In this document: one piece after another, positions 49,518 to 62,282 of the stretch
How the letters are laid out: the number at the start of each line of letters is the position of its first letter
How positions within the stretch are numbered: the first letter of the stretch is position 1
NCBI GenBank assembly: GCA_013398015.1
Contig: VZRR01002859.1
Span: 434,001-498,000 of the forward strand
Length of the DNA: 64,000 nucleotides
Reading direction: 5' to 3'
From: Oreocharis arfaki
Taxonomy: Eukaryota; Chordata; Aves; Passeriformes; Paramythiidae
Notes under the pieces: model-generated
Databases searched by the model: none
The model's input: the letters and a program-made list of their open reading frames with translations, nothing else
Told to the model about the DNA's origin: nothing
Made by a program: the position numbers and the translations under genes

Positions 49518-52500
49518 GACCAGCTGAGCAGGCACAGGAAAATGATAGTGTGAACAAACAGAAGCTTTTGCTACCGCTCGGAGTCCCTGAATTCACTGAA
49601 AGCACAGACCCACATGCAAGGATACAACATGGAGTGGGACAAAAGCTTTTAAACCATGTTACCATTCTCTGTTAACCAACAACTTTCAGTTTTTTCAGTT
49701 TTAAAAGATGGATTCCTGATTTTAGATTAAGGAATTAATCTTGGCTTTTAATAAGCTTTTGATTTTTTTTTTTTTGAGCACTAAAAGCCTGAGCAGATCA
49801 TCTCAGTGCTTTGGCTGATTTGGGTACTCATCACAGTAAACCATTAAGAGTTTTGAAGATATGTAATCAAAGGTGGGAGAACTGCTATTAAGAAATATTC
49901 AACCTTTAATTTATAAAAAAAATTCTAACTGGAAGATTGGAGTGCCACAGGCATAGCTGTCTTTAAAGGTATAGGTGGAATGTGGAACTGGAAATAGAGA
50001 GCAGTATTGGGAGATACTATGGCTTTTCTATGGCAGATTCAGATTCTTTTGTAAGGAAAAATTTTCCCAGTGTTGTCAAATAAATTTCCCTAAAAGCAGC
50101 AGCCAAAAAAAAAAAGGTTAAAGGACATTCTATTGTCAAAAATCAAGCTTACAGATCTAAGATTGTATTAATGAAAAACCAAATGATCTAGAAGTGCAAT
50201 ATGTTGTCATGGATGCTATTTTGAACTGAAAGCAAAAAACAAATGAGAATTTTCAGCTTGTGAAAAGCCACTTTTTATTAATGTTAATTTTATGAATACT
50301 GGTTTTTGAATGATCAGTAGTTTTATGAAATGTGCAGATATCACAAAGTTACTTAGACTAGTCAAAGGCAGGAAAGATTGAAGATCTCCAGGAGGTGCAG
50401 CAAAATGAAAAGGAGAGGATATCCACTGGCAGATTAAATTCAGTTTTAACAGAGCATGTAAGAGGGAGTAGTTCAGGCCATTCAGGGAAAAGAGCAGCAT
50501 TAGTGTGCAAAATGAGCAGTCTAAAGAAAATACAGATTTAAAAAAAAATTTCAGTAGCTATCACTTCCAATGCTCTTTTCAGTTGAGGTTATATGGTTTG
50601 GATTCATTTTATTTACTTTAAGCATCACAAAATTTGCCAATCAAGGGCAAGTTGCTCAGGAGAGTAACTCATATCATCTCAGACATTTAAAATAAGGGCA
50701 TGGGTTGTCTTGCGGAAGTTCTGCCGCTGGCTGTAAAGGCAGCCTAGTGACTAGCTCATGTTTTAATGATCCATGTCGTCTAAAGAAAAAAGGAGTACTA
50801 TTTTGTGACTGAATAAAACCTGTGGACACAGAGAGGTTCAGAGCTGCATGATCAAAAAAACAATAAAAAATCAGATTGAGAATTGGAATTAATAGAACAG
50901 ATATTTGAGAACAGATTGTTAAAAAGGACTACATGTACACAACTGAAAAGTGAATACGAAGTGAAACTAGCTTGACATCTCTGTTTAATCTTGCTCACAG
51001 GAAAAATGAAGATTCCTAACTCTACTGTAGCACATTTAATTCTGAATAAGCATGAGGTCAAGGTTTTACAAGGAACAAAACAGAAACAAGTAGATGTATT
51101 TCTACATGGTAAATGCAGCTAGCTATGATATTATATAAAAAAAATGAAGAGATGTACACCATATTTCCATGCATAAATCAACTTTTAACTAACAGCCTGT
51201 TATGTCTCTACTTAAAAATGGCTGCTGTGACACTGGTACTCCGATGAGTAATCTGATTCAGTACAGTAATTAACACTTCATTTCAAACTTGAAACTGAGC
51301 TGCTTACATAAGTTTTATAAACATTGGCAGAGATCAAAGTCTGATTTCTGCCTTCACAGACAGTCTAGGATGCCATATGGCAGAGAATGTTTTGGAAGTG
51401 TCCATTGTCTCCTATCTTTGTATATTTTATTGTTACACTTTCAATCTCACATTCTATGTTCATGTCCATGAAATTTTAGAAAAACACTAAATAATCCTGC
51501 AGGCATATGGAGTGTGTCTTAAAATTTTCCAGTCCTAGCTAGAGACATTCAGAAATGTTTGTGACCAAGGGAGCTTTTGGAAAATGTACCTACTCTAGCT
51601 ACAAGACATGAGCAATGGTACACGTGCTGAGCTTTGGGAATGCTAGAAAATAAGCAAGCTGGATTCCTGTCTGGTTTTGTGGGTTCATTCACTTAATCGC
51701 AGGGTAAGACTTTTACATCCTGTAAATTGTAAATCCTGTTTATACTTTCTAGAAACTTCTCCAAAATTGTATGGTTTGTTTACTTATCTGAATGGCGTCT
51801 ACCTTAGTCTGCTTATCTTTTTTTGTGTTAGAATTAGTGATGTGTGTCTTCAAGGCAGCACCCGAGATCCTCTGACTCATATATCACAAATCTTATACTG
51901 GCCTAAAATATACCAAGAGACTGAAAGGGTCTTTTTTCAAATATGTTAAGGAAAACAGAAAAAGAGGCACAGCCTTGATATTAGCTTGTACAAAGGTATA
52001 AAGATAATGTCTAAAATTTTCAGTCAGGAAGCAAGTATTTCAGTAAATTTATACACAGATACTCAGAATTCCTTTGTAATGGAATTACTTCTTGTTCTGA
52101 GTCTGTGTAGTGCTGAAGCACAGTGTGAATTTTAAAGCAGGTATTTATAGTTGATAAAAGTTCAGCTGCTAATATTTCAACATTTTCTCCTAATAGAAAG
52201 GAAATTGCACCTACCGGACAAATAAAAATTCGAATCCTGTAAAGTGGCCCCAAAAAGCCATTCAGATTTCTCTCCTGTTTCCATCAAGTTATTCCAGAGT
52301 ATCCCATGTTTTCACAAAGGAAAAATTCACCTTTAAGCCACTGTGTGAGTTGCACTTGCTACTTTAAGAAGGTGAACAGGAATCACTCCTTGCAGTGTGT
52401 CATACTTCATTTGTAGATACCTCAGTAATGATTAATGTAATTATGGGTGGTTTTTGTCAGGAACAAGTTCTCACGAGGAAAAAATAAAGTGCAACTTGCA

Positions 52501-54619
52501 TGGTTTTGCAATGAAATACATCCCTAATAGACATAAAAACACAAGTCCTCTTTAATTCATGTAATATTTATATTCTCTTTTGAATAACTGATAAACTACA
52601 CACCAAAGTAGTCAACAAGTAGGTAAAAATGGTTTCTTATATTTTATTACGTAATTTTTCTACATAGACTTTTGCCTGTTTGCATTTCATCTCAAAACAG
52701 CCCAAAAGAGCTGGTGTCCATCATCTTCCCATTTCAGGCTAGGATCTAGTTTTTATGACTGTGTTTATAAACATGAATCAAAAAGGACAAAATCCAGGCT
52801 TCAGAACGTTCCTACACGTGTCCGCACTGCTTAATTTGTGGCGCCTGCCCGAACATTGTCAAGGAATCATTCAGGTAATAGTCCAGGTGAAAAAACAGTC
52901 CTCACAGGCAGATTTAATGCTTTTCTCCTTGTCCTGTGGTGCACAGTTGGTCACACTCTTGTTCTTGGACTGCAAATGTGGTGGTCAGAGAAGTTCTAAG
53001 TTTTGTATTCTGACACATATTGTTTTCATGCGTGACTTTAGGTCCTGTTTCTCATCCGCGTTCTTTCACACTCAGGTATAGTCCATCAGTCTTTCCTTAC
53101 CCAAACGTGTATGCTGTTGGTTGAGCAGATGCTCTACTTATGTGAAAGGGCACACCTGTCACGTTTTTTTCTTCAGTTCTCAAAAATTCCTTCAAGTCCT
53201 AAGATTTACAAACTGCCAGTATCACTTTCCTGTTTCCATATTCTTTACTTGCTTAAACCATATGTAATAATCTGTAGCTAAAGACTTCCAGAAGAAAAAA
53301 AATAGATAAAATAATAGGGAACCATAGAGAAAGGTCAATTGCAATTTTTTTATACTCTTACATGCTTCTGCTCCATGTGTATTCATATAATTTCCTTTGC
53401 AGCAGTCTCAGCAATTCCTTGGTCAGATCGATATGTTGGCTTTCGGACGGCTCAGGCTTTCTCCACTGATTAAAAGGGAAAGACTTCATGCATGCTTTGA
53501 GGGTCTAACTCATTGCAGCATCTGACTTAATGCCTGAAGTAAATGCTCGAGAGCTCATATTTCGTTCTCAGTATAAAATAAGCTTATTAAATGATTCACG
53601 TTCCCTGAAAACTTGCTGTGAACAGTGCATAAAAGAGTAGATTTTTTTCTCTCTTTTCTAAACCTGCATACTCAATGATCCTGAGAAAATACAACTCTCC
53701 ATTACTTAAGATTAAAAATTCCAAATACCAAGGGAACGTCCATATGAATCTTTATCAAACAGTCTTCACACATGTGGATGAAAACCTAACTTGATTCCCT
53801 AGCTATACTCTTCGTAATAGTCATAATTCTGTAGTTAGTTTTACATATCCAATTTATTAAGTAACCTTAAAGATAAAGCTAAGTAAATTAACCCTTCAGT
53901 ATTTTTAAATGAGTGCTATAGGAAACTGGAATAATTGAAAGTGTTTCCCTTCTCTACCTTATATTAAGTGGAATAAAATGTTTGAAAGAAATGGAAGCTA
54001 TAAAAAATGCAGAGACCCAGGCTCTTGTCTCATTAAAAAAAAAATGCCTCCAACTGAAACAAAAAGTAATGTCTACAGCCCATGTGTGGAAATTTCTTTT
54101 TACTGTATTTATATATCTCATGTTCTTGTATCATTTCTAAATTTCTACTTCTATAAGCTCCTTTCTGAATCATTCAGGTTTTTCAAATGCGCAATTAAAA
54201 GCTGTTGTTTTCTGAAGGAATCAACCTGTATGACAGGCCATTTTTTGTCTCTGAAAGAGTTACCACAAGAGTGTCCAACTGCCATCTGGTAGTACATCAG
54301 CTAGAGATGGTGTGGCTAAGTACTGCAAACAGCAAAGTTCATCCCCAGTTTTAATGATTTCTACAGCATTTTGTTACTCACTCACTACTGAAAATGAAAG
54401 AAGGAAAATTAAGTGAAATTAAAGTAAACCCCCACAAATGGTTATTTAGTTAAAACAGGAATAAAGCCAGCTATTACCTCTGCATAATACTTGCACTGTG
54501 TCAGAAGCAGGTCTATTACCCAAAGCTCCGTTGTAAATAGGGAGTTAACATGGTTTATACCAAGCTAATGATATGGCATACTGCCCAAGTTATTTTTCAT
54601 TTTCTGGCCTTTCAAGAGT

Positions 54620-54790
54620 GGGAAAAGAAAAAACAAGAAAAAAAACAAAAAAGACCCAAACAAATAAACAGTAAAACAACAACACTCCCCCCAAAAAATA
54701 AGTAAAACCCCCCAATAGAAACAGCAACAACAAAAAAAATCTAAATAAGCTAAAAAACCAACCAACCAAGAAATAAAACAAACAGAAAAG
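54620..54790. repeat. A-rich low-complexity region
   Basis: Interrupted A runs with scattered C (aaacaagaaaaaaaac, caacaacac, ccccccaaaaaa). It generates a spurious 205-codon antisense frame rich in Phe and Leu. Confidence 0.85.
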
Positions 54791-55136
54791 GGAGGAGGAG
54801 AACTTCCATCCACAATATTCCACAAATCATCCTGCTTTATTGAAAAAGTATTATTTCCTTGGTGATGACTGTAGGTTTTAATTCCAGATAGTGGTAAAGA
54901 TCTGCCTTTTTCAAACTGCCTAGCCTGAAGGTAACATAACAGTTGAGGTAACAAACTAGATAGAAATATTTCAATTTTCAAGTCAGTTGAGGGTGTTAGT
55001 GGACTAATGATACCAGTATTTTTATGGTAATAATTATTCTGGCAGTGAGACTGTAAGATACTGAGATCAAGCTTCAAAGACATGGAAACATATGCAGATA
55101 TAATAATTCTGAGTGACTGTGTTTCTTTAAGTGTAA

Positions 55137-55154
55137 TTTTTTTTTTTTTTTTTA
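55137..55154. repeat. Poly(T) tract, 18 bases
   Basis: Homopolymer in the intron. With the A-rich region 350-500 bp upstream it could form an A/T-rich inverted pair. No element is recognised between them. Confidence 0.8.
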
Positions 55155-58100
55155 ATTTGGAGAGTTGGACTTCAGTATACAAACCAAAGATACTACATAT
55201 ATCTCTGCCATTCTGTTAAGATCAGATTGTATAATGCCAACAGTGCTAAGTTTCAGTAAGATCAGTTCAAAGCATCCCAAAGGGCCCATGTACTGGGTGG
55301 GCTAAAATCACGAACAGGGCCTGAAATTTCTAAAGTATATTTTGTGCCTTGTGATTTCTGAACCTGTAAGTTCACTCATTTCATGGTGTATGTTTTTCTT
55401 TCCGTTGACTTCAGGTATGAATTTTAGGACCCCATTTGCTATCTCTGAAGGCAGAGATAAAGAATCTTTGATAAGATTTGTGATAAAAATCAGAGGTTTG
55501 TTCTACTATAGATGAATATACTTTTTTTTTTTTTCTTTTTCTTTTTTCCACGATCTAAGTCTCCATTACAGTTGGAAGGAGACAGAGAAAGAACTTTTCC
55601 TCTCTCAAAATATGTGGTACAGCTCTGTGGCCAGCAGTGTTTGAATGGCACTGGGTGCATGCACGAATACTTAAATCACCTTGCAGTGGTGCCAAATAGC
55701 TTGATATTGTTCTGATTCTTTTTCTTTTTTTTTGTTTAAACAAACAATCTACAATCATGGAGACATGTAATCAGCCCTAGGCAGCATTATTCTGTAAGTC
55801 TTCTATTAATATAGTTTGGGAAATGGACTTCTAGAAAAGACATTTGATCTCATTGCTTGAATGATTTTTCGTATAGTCTGTGGTTCAATGCTTATGCTGT
55901 TACTTAATGACTATTATTTTGTGGAATTTTTTTCTGACATATAAGATGTTCTGCTTTGGTCACCAGTTACTTTAATTAATAGGAGGGTTAGCTATATGTT
56001 GTTTTTTGAAACACATTGCTATTAAAATGTTATGGCCTCATGCTATCTCCTGTTACTCTGTAGTCAAGTGTTTTGAAATGAGGTAGATTTCTAGAGCACC
56101 CGTGGGAAAACAATATATTGGTACAGTCTCTTCTCCAGAAAATCCTGTCTCTGGTCCTGTTGTAGAGGACCATGACTAGAATGTGAGCTCATATCAAAGG
56201 CAAGTACTTGGAAACCCATCCATATGTGTATGAATTGTGCCCCTTGGTGAAACATATTTCTTCCCTATATTGGCACCAAAATCTCATCTCCAGTAAAGCA
56301 GAGGAATCAAAAGAGACTGGCCTGCCCAAGGGGAAGAAACTGTGGGACAGTCATCAGGATGATTGTATCTTCAGGGATTGGCAGGCAGGCAGGCTGCTGC
56401 ATCTGCACACACAAGACTTCTGTTTGTGCAAGAAACATTTATCAAAAATATAGCAAGCTTATCCCCTCCTTTCTCATTTTAACCTCAAGAGGATAGAATA
56501 TGTTCATAAAGATTAAAGGGAATGTCTCGTTTTGCCATTAGGTATCTTAGACTGTTCATTGCAGAAGCATGGAATGAATGTTTTTAATGCTCATTTAGCT
56601 TTGAAAATTGCATCACTATCTAGGCAATGAAAAATAATGGTCTCCATTCACAGTCAACAATGCACAAAGAAAAGTTAATTTCTGCAAAATGAATGTCATT
56701 TAACTTTGCCAAATTGAACTTATACCTGTTCCTTGGATGAATAGTTCCACTGCTGGAAGACATGGCTGGTGATTTTATACTGCATCATCTATTTTACGTT
56801 TGTGGTTGTACTTAGAAATAATTTGCAGAAGTTAAAATTATAGATACCCAGAACTCTCATAAAGTTAAGTCATAGAGACTGCGCATCAATAGGGCAAGAC
56901 ATTCAAATATAGGAATACCTCTTCCTCTTGGAAATGGTATTCAACAGCAAAGCTCAGAGGATTTTGAAGTGTTTATGTATATACTGGTGTTAAATTTATT
57001 TGACAAGATATTAGATGGAGTTTGCTGACTGTGTGTTGGTTCTTTGAATATACTTAAAGAATGCATTTAAGAATTTTCTTTTAAAGTTGAGAAAATGGGT
57101 AGGCAAGTAAATGTGTAGGAATTTGGTAATTCTTGGTTCTTGTAGGCATTTGTTAGAATATTTTCTTCTGTTCATAATTTTGTTATTTAAATTCTCTAAC
57201 AGCACATTTACTCATGAGCTTTTTAATACATGGTTTGAGAGAGTCTCTGTCTAGAGAGCCAATGCACATTTTTGATGACTTTTTTCCCTATGACCATAAT
57301 TTTTATTGATACCTCTAGCTGCTGTATCCAAATTTTTACCTGTCACTGAGCATCCTCTATGTTTACATTAATCTGCACTGTCAGTGGTTTTAGAAATATT
57401 TTAAGTGTCTCCTAGCTATAGCTGGGTTTGAAATTAGATTGTTCAACCTGGACCTTTTTTCTTTTTTTTAAAATTTTTTTCTTTGATTTATTGTTTCACT
57501 GAAATATAGCTAAACCTTCCATTAAAAAATCTTAAATATAGTTATGTTACCTCACAGCTGTGCTAGACAATTATCACAGGCTGTCTGACAAACTAGAAAT
57601 TGTTAAATTGCCAAAATACTGTTTTGTTTCTTTGTGGCATTTGAAACTCTTGGTGGTACAAAACATTAAGACTTAGTATTTATATTGCTATCTTAATCTT
57701 TCATGTTGAAATAGTTTCATTTACTAGAATTATATGAACAGGTAGAATTTTTTTCGTTCAGATCCAGTCTATAATATATTGAAGATTGGACTGAAGGAGA
57801 AAATGATACTGTAGTTGGTGACTAGGGTTTTCCCAGGAATGTAAGAAAAATGAAGTCAAGTTACTATTCAAGAGAGGTTTCTTTGTCCTCAGTTTAATCA
57901 TCGTTCAGACCCATGTTGAATTGATCTGTTTCAGAAGGAGCGACAAAGTGAAAGAAGGCATAATATAAAAAATTGCATAAACATAACCTAGATGTAGTGC
58001 ATCATTATTAAAAAGGCCAAGGATTTACTTACTGAAACATACTTGCAGATTTTATTTAAAGGCTTTCATCCCCCTCTTATTCTATCTTGTATATATTTCC

Positions 58101-58236
58101 CAATATTTTATACCTCTGTTGAGTAATAAAACTTGTTTATTTTTATTAATATGCTTAAATGAGATGTTTCACTTTACTGATTTTACTTCTTTTGTCACTT
58201 CTACTAAATTCTCATCAGCTCTATTTTTAATGTTTA

Positions 58237-59645
58237 TAGAACCATAGAAATGTTAATTTGGGAAAAGACCTCTAGGATTATTGAGTCCAACTATTAACAT
58301 AACGCCACTGTGTTCAGCACTAAACCATGTCTTTAAGTGCCATATCTACACATCTTTAAATAACTCTGGGGTGGGGACTCCACCACTCCCCTAGGCAGAA
58401 TGTTCCAGTGCTTCAGAACCCTTTCATTCAGAAAATTTTTCCTAATATCTAACCTAAACCTCCCTTGGCATAACTTGAGACCGTCTCCTCTTGTCTTATA
58501 ACTTGTTACTTTAGAGATGATAATGACCCCCGCCTGGCTACAGCCTCCTTTGAGGCAGTCGTAAAGAGTGGAAAGATCCCCCCTGAGCCTCCTTTTCTCC
58601 AGACTGAACAACCTCAGCTCCTTCTGCTGCTCCTCATCAGACTTGTGTTCCAGACCCTTCACCAGCTCCGTTGCCCTTCTCTGGACTCACTCCAGCACCT
58701 CAGTGTCCTTCCTGAAGTGAGGGGCTCAGAATTGGATACAGGACTTGAGGTGTGGCCTCCCCAGTGCCAAGCACAGGGGGACAATCACTGCCCTGGTCCT
58801 GCTGGCCACACTGCTGCTGATACAGGCCAGGTGTCATTGGCCTTCTTGGCCATCTGGGCACATGCTGGCTCATGTTCAGCCTGCTATTGACCAGCGCCCC
58901 CAAGTCCTTTTCCATCAGGCAGCTTTCCAGCCGCTCTGCCCCAGCCTGTAATGCTGCATGGGGTTGTTGTGACCCACGTACAGGATTTGGCACTTCGTCT
59001 TATTGAACCTCATACCATTTTAATCTGCCCATCAGTCCAGATTGTCCAGATCCCTCTTCAGAGCCTTCCTAGTCTCCAGCTTCCAGCACTCACACCCAGC
59101 TTGGTTTCATCTGCACACTGGCTGAAGGTACACTTGATATCCTCATCCAGATCATGGATAAATACATTAAACCAGACCGGCCCCAATGCTGAGTCCTGGG
59201 GAACCCCAGAAGGGACCGTCTGTCAGCTGGATGTGACTCCATTCACCACCACTTTCTGGGCCTGGCCACCCAGACAGTTCTTAACCCAGTGAAGAGTGCC
59301 CCCGTCCCAGCCATGGGCTGTCAGCATCTCCAGGAGAATGCCGAGGGTGACAGTGCCAAAGGCTTTACTAAAGTCTAGGTAGATGACATCCACAGCCTTT
59401 CCCTCCTTCACTAAGCAGGCCACTTTGTCATGAGAGGTAACCAGGTCAGTCAAGCAGGACCTGTCTTTCCTAAACCCATGCTGGTTCAGCCTGATCTCCT
59501 TGCTGTCCAGCACATGGCCCATATTGGCACTCAATAGGATCTGCTCAGTCAAGACCTTACCTGACATGGAGATCACGCTGACAGACATGTAGTTCTCTGG
59601 ATCCTCCTTGTGCCCTGTCTTGCAGATGTGACTGTTTGTGTAAGT
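58237..59645 (-). mobile_element. CR1 fragment of about 1.4 kb with reverse-transcriptase remnant, antisense
   Basis: The 3' end is near 58237 (tagaaccatagaaatg). The minus strand translates in pieces to CR1 ORF2. The 59223-59588 frame contains NQHGFRKDRSCLTDL and DVIYLDFSKAFGTV, part of the reverse transcriptase domain. 58333-58662 contains LFSLEKRRLRGDL and GRFRLDIRKNFLNERVLKHW, the C-terminal end. Frames shift between segments, so it is inactive. It reaches further 5' than any other CR1 here. Confidence 0.93.
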
Positions 59646-61714
59646 TTTGGGGAAAAAATTACTCTATGCCAGATTAATTTCTTTCTCCAAGCACTGTAAC
59701 CAGTATGTTGTCTCAGCACATGCACTGAATTTTGACTTTGAGCACCTTTTGAAAATGGCTCATTGCAATGCAAATGTCCCTTTGCAATGAACATAATGTA
59801 ACTGTAGAGCACAGATTTTTAAATCATAAATATTTAATTAATAGCGACAGTTCACTTCAAGGTTGGTCCAGATTATGCTGACCACATCCGTGCTTCTGAA
59901 AAAGTGACTGCTTTGAAATATTATCAAATAACTGGGCATCCTTACACTGACCCCTAACTTTGTTCCTTTTTTGTTCAGTTTAGAAATTTTATTATGAGTG
60001 TTTGCCACCAGAGTGCAGTCAGTTTAGTTTCCAATAAAGCACCATTTAGATGTTTTGGGATTAGAGACAGAAAACCCATTTAGTACATAAAAAATATTCT
60101 ATAAAAGCAATAGCACTGAAAAAACTACAGAGAGCAGTGACAAGAAAATAACTAAAGGGAAAAAAAAGCAATTTTCTTTCCAGGATCCTGTAAAATACTG
60201 TTTGTTGGGTAACAATGCTATAATCAGGATATGGTAGGGAAGAAGGATCATATATAAATTGCACGTTTTGATTGTCCAGTTCTCCAGGGAATGATTTGTA
60301 CAAGGAAAGCAATCTTGACTACAGATTGTAATTCAAATACTATTGGAAGGCAAGAAATCTTTTGGTTTTTTCTGGCTGTCTCCTAGATCCAACTGTGGAG
60401 ATAATTACGCTTACCCCAAATAAGGCATGGCAGTAATAGCAGAACTGGACTAAGGTGTAGAATACTTGACACTGAATAATTTTGCAAGAATGAATTACAG
60501 GTTATTTTTAAAAAGAGTTTGCAAAAATTTTTAGTAAATTTACAGCTTCTCTGGCATATTCATTCGGTTGCTCTGTGTTAGGACTTTCAGGTACTGGAAA
60601 TTAATTGAAGCCATTTTGTTGTATTGGTGGGTCGCAAAAACTGTTGATCAGTAGAAAACAAAAGTTCCATCCCTGCTTCTTATTTCTGTATTTCATATTC
60701 ATAAAATTGCTTTTAAAAAGAATTCATTATGATTTTTTATGTAATAACATATGCAAACTCTTCGTTTCCACTTTAGCTAGTAGGTATAATTGTGTTTTCT
60801 GGAATATTGCACAATGTAGAATCACATTTTAACTTTATAGAGCTTCTACCTACAGGCAGTATATCCAGAAAATAAGGGATAGTTCACCATGCAGTATAGT
60901 TCCGGTTTGGGGGACTCCTATTCTGAATAAATATTTCATAAACATGCTGCAATGAACAGCACAAGGAATTGAAGAGCAATAGCAATGAACCCCAAATTTT
61001 TATTGGAATAACTACAACAGAAAATAGGTTGCAGGTAGGATATAGTGCCAAAGAGAGAGCGGAGTCCCATCAGGTGCTTGTGTTAGGAATGCAAATGTCA
61101 CAGAGCCAGGCACAATGACGGCTCCTTATGATTGTATCTGTCACGCCACAGGAAAACCTGAGTCGTTTTTTACTCACAGTATTTTCTACACATTAGCTGT
61201 CCAAAGTGGTCATTCTCTACTGCATGTAAAAGCAAAACTGAAGGCACTCTAAGGGCATCTGAAAATTTTGTCTGAATTAAAATAGACTTTTTTAAGACTT
61301 AGAAGCCTCTCTGCTGCAGGTATAATGCTATGTTATATCTTGGGTTGATTATTTTGGCAATATTCTATGTTTGATTTTGGCACTGAGCTCAGTAATAATG
61401 TGTGTTCTCATCAGTACAAGCAAAGGTTAATCCAGTATTCCTATTTGCAGTTTAAACTCAGTATGCATCAAAATTCAGTTGATTGAGAAGGCAACACAAG
61501 CAACCCTGATTAGGCATCTCTGTCTTTCTCTGTCAACTGCACTCAAGATGAATGAAAATGTAAGACACCTGAATTCTGACAAAGGGAACAGTAATGGTGT
61601 TATATATGACTTAGCTGAGTCTGAGACTGTTTGTTTCCATTTCTTTCTTAGATGCTTGGATCCTTTTTGATCCCTCTTCCCACAACTTTGATAAACATGA
61701 AAAGCCTCTCATTT

Positions 61715-61742
61715 GGGGGGAGTGGGAGGGAAGAAGCGGGGG
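61715..61742 (+). other. Canonical G-quadruplex motif
   Basis: Four G runs of 6, 3, 3 and 5 are separated by loops of 3, 1 and 7 bases on the sense strand, satisfying the usual G3+N1-7 rule. It is isolated in AT-rich intron. Function unknown. Confidence 0.6.
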
Positions 61743-62150
61743 ATGCTTGAGATAAGATGACCAGAATTAGATAACAAGGGCTGAGCACAAGGTCCACATG
61801 CCACAGTGATTCATGCGATTGCGTTATAACAGCTCATAATAACCAAGCTCTGTCATTCTTTATAGGCCAAATTTTCTAGTTAGATCTTTTTTTAAGCATC
61901 TCCTCATTGTGCGGTTGTTTTATTGAAATGACCGTAAAAACACGAGATATTTCTCTCGAGTTATTAAAGTTAATTTAGAATTCAACAATGTGAAGAAGTA
62001 AATCAAACTCAGTCTAATTAGTATCACTTACTACTTATATTGGATAGTGTCTATATGTCCCACTGAGGTACTGGGTTTTGTTCTGCCATGCATGATGTAA
62101 ACAATCTAAATAAAGCATGTGTGCATTATCCTGACAATTATATTTTGCAG

Positions 62151-62282
62151 TGCCCCAGAACAACCTTTTACAATCCCTTAAGCAAATCTTAATCCAGTTT
62201 ATGTCCTCCATGGAGAATATTCTAGATGAATTAGACATGCCTCCAGAATACCAAGACCTAGTTATGAACTCCTGTGAGGAAG
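62151..62282 (+). other. Speculative in-frame cassette exon
   Basis: A 132-bp open segment lies between a good acceptor (branch-like cctgac about 20 bases before ...tattttgcag) and a moderate donor (gttaga). It is phase 1-1, so it would splice in frame after the exon ending at 44604. The translation PQNNLLQSLKQILIQFMSSM, followed by ENILDELDMPPEYQDLVM, is open and helix-like. I do not recognise it from ADGRB3 or any other protein. An antisense open frame overlaps it. It may be chance. Confidence 0.15.

Noticed and set aside
49405..49665. Antisense frame with a poly-Glu acidic run
   Set aside because: The acidic run is a translated CT-rich microsatellite and no family is recognised.
52755..53081. 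108-codon + strand open frame with mixed composition
   Set aside because: I considered an unknown exon or pseudogene. No motif, splice context or known protein is recognised, and chance is sufficient.
53400..53530. Exon-like segment after tttcctttgcag
   Set aside because: The acceptor looks fair, but no frame gives the expected ADGRB3 continuation (VASIQKLP region) in phase 1 and no convincing donor follows.
54565..55182. 205-codon antisense open frame, Phe/Leu-rich with apparent membrane segments
   Set aside because: It is the reverse complement of an A-rich low-complexity tract and a poly-T run. Composition is driven by homopolymers, with no recognisable domain.
58645..59292. Several + strand open frames of 68-113 codons
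   Set aside because: They are antisense to the CR1 fragment, whose minus strand gives the recognisable reverse transcriptase sequence.
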